DNA of 64,000 nt, taken from the NCBI GenBank assembly GCA_023053685.1, contig JALIGW010000002.1, positions 239,555,177 to 239,619,176 of the forward strand, in the 5' to 3' direction. The notes beneath the pieces were generated by a model. That model saw nothing but the letters and a program-made list of their open reading frames with translations. It was not told the DNA's origin and made no database searches. The first letter of the stretch is position 1; every line of letters begins with the position of its first letter. This DNA is from Diadophis punctatus similis. Lineage: Eukaryota > Chordata > Lepidosauria > Squamata > Dipsadidae. The position numbers were made by a program, and so were the translations under genes. Positions 44,401 through 52,744 of this stretch are shown one piece after another.

Positions 44401-47400
44401 GCCGCTCTCCAGTTCTGGCCGGGAAGATCGATGGCGTTTTTGTGAGCGTCTTTGGAGCAGACCGACCAGGTGTGGGAGGCTATTGAGAGCTGTGTGGATT
44501 GCCAGGAGTTGGCCCTGCGTTCTGGGAGTGAGAACGGCGGGAGTGAGAACGGCGACTAATTAGATTCTTGACGCTGATTATGGAGATCGCCGCCATTTTC
44601 TCATGGCGGAGGCTTGCTTCCGAAAATTAGCCTCACTCTCTGATACTCTAAGGAACGTTTAAAGAACGCTACAACCGCCACCATTACTGCCTGTTTTATT
44701 TTTCATCTGGGTGGTTTTGGTGGGTGTCTGACATTACGTTAAGGGCGCGTGAGTATTTCCCAAGCGCTACAACCTCCAATATCGCTAAATTGAACCAAGG
44801 GAGACTCTGGACACGAGGTTGCTTTCTGCCCCTTGGGACCTCCCGTTGTTGTTGCTGTCGAGGGGGTGTAGATATAGCTTGGGTGTTGACGTCTGTCTTT
44901 GGATGCCCGTAAGAACTTCTCTCTGGAGGGATCGCGAGAGGCCGCCATTGCTGCCTGCCTGTCATCTAGAAGGCAGTTTCTGGAAGGCATAGTGACTATA
45001 ATTATTCCGGATGCTCTTTTCAACACCACCTTGGCTCCTGTGGACGTTTTTAGTCGCTTTATTGATTAAGGCAACCAAGACGAAGATGCTGACCCCCCCC
45101 TTGGCTAAAATTCGATCATGCACTGAGGGGTGTAAGACTTTAGACTTTCAAAGCCACCTTTGTGATCCTGCCACCTTTTTAGAATTTTTTAGAAACCGTT
45201 TTAAATTGTATCCTCCCCTCTGAGATGTGATATGAATGTGGGTGAATGTGGATAGAATGAGATGAGTGTTTGAGTATCAGTAAGCGTGTGAAATGGAAAA
45301 TGGAAAAGCTAGGGACTGGGACTTTGCTCCCCCCCGCTGAGTGTAAAAACAGAAGTGGGCGGGGAGACCCGGCTACCCTTTCCTGTAAGAATGGTATGTA
45401 TGGCCTGCAGGAAGGGAGGGAGACCAGCGGGGGAGGGGAGGGGGTCTCTGGTGTAGGCGAGAGCCGGACCATCTCGGTCATAACGGGAAGAGGCAGATAT
45501 GACGGGAGCAGAGGGGCGGGCCGCTCTCGGGGAATAAGACCTCGCTGTTTACAAGCGATCCCTTGTTCCGGCCCCTCCGACCCGGTTCCATCTTGCTCAA
45601 CCCGGATACCTGGCAACCAGGGTTTTCAGGGCCCTGGGCTCAGGATGCTGCTGCTTAATGCCAGGTCAATTGTCAACAAAGCCCCCTTGATACGTGATTT
45701 AATCACAGAGGAGGGGGCAGACCTGGTGTGTGTTACCGAGACCTGGCTGGGCCAGGAGGGGGGAGTAGCTCTCTCCGAGATATGCCCAGCCGGTTTCTCG
45801 GTGCAGCACCATTCTCGACCCCAGGGAAGGGGGGGAGGAGTGGCAATAATAACCCGCGAAAATCTGCATCCTCGTAGGATCCCTGCCCCGGAGATTGTCG
45901 GGTGTGAGACGCTCCTTTTGAAGTTGGACTTAGGGGTACAGGTGGGCCTTTTCTTGACGTACCTGCCTCCCAGCTGCGTAAGCAAGGCCCTGCCTGAGCT
46001 GCTCGAGGCAGTAGCCGGCTTGGCAGTTGAGTTCCCCAGGCTTATGGTGCTGGGGGACTTCAACTTGCCATCTGCTGGCGAAACCTCTGGGGCGGCTCAG
46101 GAGTTCATGGATTCCATGACAACCATGGACCTGACCCAAGTAATCCAGGGTCCGACTCATGAGGGTGGTCACACGCTCGACCTAGTGTTTCTTTCGGGGC
46201 AGTGGAGAGATGATCTGAAGATAAGGGATATAGTCATCACCCCTCTGTCATGGTCAGATCATTTCCTACTGAGGTTGGATTTCGCAGCCCCATTCCTCCC
46301 CCGCAGGGAGGCGGGACCGACTAGGTGGTTCCGCCCCAGGCGCCTAATGGAACCGGAAGGATTCCAGAGGGAACTTGGGGAAATACCTGAAACCCTGGTA
46401 CACAATTCGGCTGACTCCCTGGTGGCTGCTTGGAACACCGCAGCATCAGGGGCCCTAGACCGAATTGCGCCTAAGCGACCTCTCTATGGCAGTGGATCCC
46501 GGAAAGCTCCCTGGTTTACCGAGGAGCTCCGGGAGATGAAACGCCAGAAGAGACGTCTAGAACGCCGCTGGAGGGCCAGAAAAACCGAGTCTGATCGAAC
46601 ACTATTAAGAATTTACATCAGATCTTATTTAGTGGCGATAAGGGCGGCAAAACGATCCTATTTTTCCGCTCTTATTGCGTCCGCAGATTCCCGCCCGGCC
46701 GCCTTGTTTAGGGTGACGCGCTCCCTCCTTGCAAAAGGGGGGAGCGAGGAACACTTACAAGGCAGAGCTGAGGAATTCGCTGAGTTTCTGTCGGATAAAG
46801 TCGCTCAAATTCGGTCAAACCTGGACTCTGGCTGGGCAGAGTCCATTGAGTTGACAGGGGCTAGTCCTAGTCCATCTTTATGGGAAGAGTTTGGGCCTGT
46901 TTCTCCTGAGGATGTGGACAGGGCTGTGGGAGCGATGGGTACCTCCACCTGTTTATTGGACCCGTGCCCCTCCTGGCTGGTCTCGACCAGCAGGGAGGTG
47001 GCACGCGGCTGGATCCAGGCGGTGGTCACCGCTTCTTTGAGAGAGGGATCCGTACCGCAGTCGTTAAAAGCTGCGGTGGTGCGACCCCTCCTGAAGAAGC
47101 CTTCCCTGGATCCAGCTGACTTGAAGAACTATCGTCCGGTCTCCAACTTACCTTTTTTAGGGAAAGTTGTGGAGAAGGTGGTGGTTACTCAGCTTCTGCA
47201 GCTCCTGGATGAAACAGATCATCTAGATCCTTACCAGTCGGGCTTCAGGCGCGGCTACAGTACAGAAACTGCCTTGGTCGCTCTGATGGATGATCTCTGG
47301 CAGGCCCGGGATGGGGGGAACTCCTCCATCCTGGTGCTACTTGACCTCTCAGCGGCTTTCGATACCATCGACCATGGTATCCTTCTGCATCGTCTCAGCG

Positions 47401-49296
47401 AGTTGGGAGTGGGAGGCACCGTTTTGCGGTGGTTCTCCTCTTATCTCGCTGATAGGATGCAGTCGGTGCTGGCAGGGGGGCAGAGGTCGTCCCCTAGGCC
47501 CCTATTATGTGGGGTGCCTCAGGGGTCGGTTCTCTCGCCCATCCTGTTCAACATCTACATGAAACCGCTGGGTGAGATCATTCGCAGACATGGGGTGTGT
47601 TTCCATCAGTACGCTGATGACACCCAGCTGTACATTACCACCCCGTCTGACTTCAGTGAGGCAGTTGATGTAATGTGCCGGTGCCTGGACGACGTTAGGA
47701 TCTGGATGGGGAGGAACAGACTCAGACTTAATCCCGACAAGACTGAGTGGCTGTGGATATTGCCTCCTAAGGATCATGACAACTGCCCCTCCTTGTTCCT
47801 TGAGGGAGCGAAACTGACTCCCTCGGACCGGGTCCGCAACTTGGGGGTCCTCCTAGATCCACAGCTAAAATTGGACCATCATCTTTCTGCTGTGGCTAGG
47901 GGGGCCTTTGCACAGGTTCGCCTGGTGCACCAGTTGCGGCCATATTTGGAGAAGGAGGCTCTACTCACGGTCACTCATGCCCTTGTCACCTCTCGTTTGG
48001 ACTACTGCAATGCGCTCTACATGGGGCTACCCTTGAAGAGTATCCGGAGACTTCAGCTGGTGCAAAATGCGGCTGCGCGTGCTGTGGTGGGTGTGCCAAG
48101 GTACACCCACGTGACATCGATACTCCGCCAGCTGCATTGGTTGCCCATCGGTCTCCGGGTCCAATTCAAGGTGTTGATCACCATCTTTAAAGCCCTTCAT
48201 GGCTTAGGACCAGGTTATCTACGGGACCGCATTCTGCCTCATACTTCCCTCCGACCGGTTAGGGCCCACAGAGTTGGCCTCCTCCAGGTCCCGTCGGCCA
48301 AGCAATGCCGGCTGGCGGGCCCAAGGGGGAGAGCCTTCTCTGTGGCTGGCCCCGCTCTCTGGAACCAACTTCCACCAGAGACCCGAACTATCCCCACTCT
48401 GCTGGCCTTCCGAAAAGCCGTTAAGACATGGCTCTTCCTGCAGGCGGGGGGTAGAGCTTAATTCACTCGAGCTCACCCCCCAAGTATGTATGATGTTGAA
48501 TGGTTGTTGATTTCTTATATTGTGTTTTAATTTTTATATTGTTTTAATTACTATTTTAGATTTTGGTTGTTCTTGTATTTTTCACTGATGTATGCCGCCC
48601 TGAGTCCTTAGGGAGTTGGGCGGCATATAAGAATTCCAAAATAAATAAATAAATAAATAAATAAACGTGGAGCAGAGGCGCCCGGCGGCTTAAGGCAAGA
48701 GGCAGGCGGGAGACATGGGCAGGAGCCTGCTGCCGCCGATGCCACTTCTGGCATCCCTGCGCCTCTCGCACCACTCGCCGGGCACCTCTGCTCTGTGGTC
48801 CCTCCCCTGTGCGCCCACCTGCTGGGAAGGCTGCAGCTGGCGGTGGTGGCAGGAGATTGAGACACAGGGCAGCGTCGGGGCTCTGGCGCTCCTTCGGCCG
48901 CTTGGCTGGAGAATGGCAGGGATGCAGCCGTGGCCATTTTTGAACTCCCCCCTGGCTCAGAAGTTTCAGTATGATAGCAGCGGCAGTGGCAGTAGCGCAC
49001 ACTCTCCTTCTCTCCCCTGCACGTTAACCCTGCCGGCGCAGCGGTCGGGGACTCAGTCGGGTGGCTGTAGTTCCGTGGGAGATGGCGACAGAGGCTCCTT
49101 CTTCCTCTGAGGGGAGGGGAGGGGAGCAACCCACCCACCTACCTTGCTTCCACTTGGCGTCTTGGAAGAGGGCTGGGCGAGGGAGAAAGGAGCCACGGTG
49201 GGGATTGGTTTGCAGGGAGAAAGAAAGAAGGAAGGAAGGAAGGAGGGAGGGAAGAAGGAATAAATAAATAAATAAATGAATAAATAAATAAATATA

Positions 49297-49335
<39 letters not shown>

Positions 49336-49517
49336 AGAAAGAAAGAAAGAAAGAAAGAAAGAAGTTAGGAAGGAAGGAAGGAAGACAGACAGACAGAAAG
49401 AAAAGAAGTTAGGAAGGAAGACAGACAGACAGACAGAAAGAAAGAAAGAACTTAGGATGGAAGGAAGACAGACAGTCAGACAGTCAGTCAGTCAGTCAGA
49501 CAGACAGACAGACAGAC

Positions 49518-49560
<43 letters not shown>

Positions 49561-52500
49561 AAAAGAAAGATGTTAGGAAGGAAGAAAGACAGAAAGAAAA
49601 AGAAAGATGGTAGGAGGGGTAGTCTTATACAGCGAGTATATCCTGAACTCTATATTTTAACTGGAAAAGTTGGGGGTCGTCTTTTACGCCCAGTCGTCTT
49701 GTACGCCGGAACATACGGTAGTTTGTCAAGCATGTATGAGAAAATGATTATAAGTATGAACATAACATATAAACAGGTAAAGTATATGCATAAGAAATGA
49801 GTACGAATAATGGGAACAGTAGGACAGGGACGGTAGGCAGGCTGGTGCGCTTATGCATGCCCCCTTACAGACCTCTTAGGAATGGGATGAGGTCCACGGT
49901 AGACAGTTTTAGGTTAAAGTTTTGGGGGTTTGAGGACGTAACAACAGAGTCAGGTAGTGTATTCCAGGCATTGACCACTCTATTGCTGAAGTTGTATTTT
50001 CTGCAATCGAGTTTGGAGCGGTTTACTTTGAGTTTACTTTGGGAGGCACAACTAATTGTCCCATGCAGCAATTCACCTGGACACAAGTGTCCCTGGGTGA
50101 ATCTCCCAGGGAAAGGGAGGGGGGAGAAAGGAGTGCCAGCAGACCATTGCTGGGGGAGGAGTGCCAGCTAAAGATGAAAGCCTGCAGTGGGTTCGCTGTG
50201 GTGGTGGGCCTGCAGTGAAGTGGGCGCAGAAATGTGGCTGCTATGAATTGTCCCATTCCGCACCAGCATGGCAACCATATAAATTGAAGAAATAAAAATA
50301 ATAGAATAGTATGGAATAGAATTTTATTGGCCAAGTGTGATTGGACACACAAGGAATTTGTCTTGGTGCATATGCCCTCAGTGTACATAAAAGAAAAGAT
50401 AAGTTCATCATGAATCATAAGGTACAACACTTAATGATAGTCCAGGTACAAATAAGCAATCAAATCATATTAGGAACCAGTCAATATAAATTTGTAAGGA
50501 TACAAGCAACAAAGTTACAGTCATACAGTCATAAGTGAGAGGAGATGGGTGATGGGAACGATGAGAAGATTAATAGTAGTGCAGACTTAGTGAATAGTTT
50601 GACAGTGTTGAGGGAATTATTTGTTTAGCAGAGTGATGGCTTTCGGGGAAAAAACTGTTCTTGTGTCTAGTTGTCTTGGTGTGCAGTGCTCTATAGCATC
50701 GTTTTGAAGGTAGGAGTTGAAGCAATTTATGTCCAGGATGTGAGGTGTCTGTAAATATTTTCACGGCCCTCTTTTTGATTCGTACAGAATATACAGGTCC
50801 TCAATGGAAGGCAGGTTGGTAGCAATTGTTTTTTTCTGCAGTTCTAATTATCCTCTGAAGTGTGTGTCTGTCTCGTTGGGTTGCAGAACCAAACCAGACA
50901 GTTACAGAGGTGCAGATGACAGATGCAGATGCATCAGTTATAATAACAAAGAAAGAACATCTCCTTTAAGATTGACGGGGCTAAGTTGTAAGGACACTGT
51001 CATTTGTATCTTAATTGTTATGACAGTTTTGGACTACTTTCAAAAGGGAGCGGTTTTTCAATGTTTTACGTAGTCAAGAAGAAATGTTTCCATATGTTAC
51101 TGGCCAGAAGTTTCTTTCTTCATCACAGTTTATTCTAATTTAATAAATCTAATAGAATAAAAAAACCTTTAGAAAAAATATTCTAAAATTGAATATGCAT
51201 TGAATATCCCTACTGGTCAGAGCAATCATCATCAAAGTTTAAATCCATGGCTATATGAAGAATGGAGGAACTGTTGTTAATACAGCCATAAGGAAAAGCC
51301 CACTGGTTGTCACTTAATGCTTAAATCTTTTCTCAATTCCATCCTTCTAGAATTTATTAACTAGAAAACTCCTTTATTGCAATGAGATATGCCAGAAATA
51401 AAAGGTCGGAAATAAATGAGTAATCTGTCGGTAGCTGTATCACCTTGGAACTGATTAGAGATTTCCTATTTCCCAAAGGGAATCCAGTAGCCTACTTAGC
51501 TAATGGTATTTTTGAGCACCATTTTTCGTGGATGTTAACATATTTTCTTCGGTGTTTGTTGTTTTTCTACTTAGCCTCTGCCTATGTCCAAATGTGTAGA
51601 TATCTGTCATCCTGGATTTTTCAGGCAGACTCGGGAAGGAGAGCCAGTTTGCTGCTACGACTGTGTTCCTTGTCCGGACGGGACTATCTCCATTCAAGAA
51701 GGTAAGTGACACCACAGGAAAGAGCATTAGATTCATCCAGAGCATTTTGATCAATTTGCCTGTTAAAGGAAGCACATCTAAGCTTGATCATTTTGTTGTT
51801 GTTACTTTTTAACTTGCCCAATTTCTTTATGGGAGGAGTAAGAAAAAGATCTTGAAGGACAAGATAGGATGAGATAAAAGGACATGGGGGATTGGGCAAG
51901 GTTTCTTCTACCAGAGGAAATCACTCTTCTACTTGTCAGTTTGGAAGCGTCCTTCCATGTTGCCCTTTCTTAGGAACAACTGATTCTTTGAAACATGACG
52001 AATGGTTTCAGGTAAATGGCTTTTTCTTGCCCATACTAAATTTACTTTAGAGGGCAAAAGATACCCCCCTCTTCCCCCCATCTCTCTAATATCACAGAGA
52101 TACATAAGCAAAATATCTGTTTAGGAGGACCACAGAGGGAGAGAAGTTTGGTTCAAAGGACATGAGAAAACCAAATGGAGGACTCACCATAACATCCATG
52201 GAGAGAATTCGAGAGGAGAGGTTTAAACTAGATTTACCATTATTGGGAATAAAATCTTTCTCTTTTCCACTCCAGTGTTCTAATTGCCTGTGTTATAGTT
52301 TGAGAAGTAAAGTACAAATATTGTTTGTAGCTCAGTTCAACAACCCCAGGTTTGGTATAATTATTGTTCGTTATCATTCCTACTGAGCCTTCCCAGTTCT
52401 TCTTATCTTTCCAGTTTTCATGGCCATTAAATAGCGAAATAGAAACAATTGCATCACCAAGAAAAAAGGATTATATCTGTATTTCTCTATGAAAAGAAAA

Positions 52501-52703
52501 AAATAAAACTTACATCTACTGTCGGGATTAAAGGGAACCAGACTTGCATAATATCCATTTTATATCTTTGTGGAGCACATATAATAAAAATAAAAAAAAA
52601 TAAAAAAAAATAAAAATAAAAATAAAAATAAAAATAAAATAAAATAAAATAAAATAAAATAAAATAAAAATAAAAATAAAAACAAAAATAAAAACAAAAA
52701 TAA

Positions 52704-52744
<41 letters not shown>

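Larger units (their letters stand above)
43683..49718. mobile_element. Fold-back TIR element split by an L2 LINE
   Basis: Outer ends CCGTATGTTCCGGCGTATAA (43683) and TACGCCGGAACATACGG (to 49718) are inverted and flanked by TA. A second inverted pair lies inward: 43776-43920 (GGCTGCATCCCTGCCATTCT...) against 48960-48815. The original element was therefore a long palindrome. Its centre now holds the L2, and the right arm also has a large purine-rich array. No transposase found. It sits within the tail of the minus-strand LINE at 49721-50035. Confidence 0.75.

Noticed and set aside
44078..44563. 161-codon frame as a possible L2 ORF1
   Set aside because: No coiled coil, zinc knuckle or esterase motif visible. 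The region is more likely the leader of the L2.
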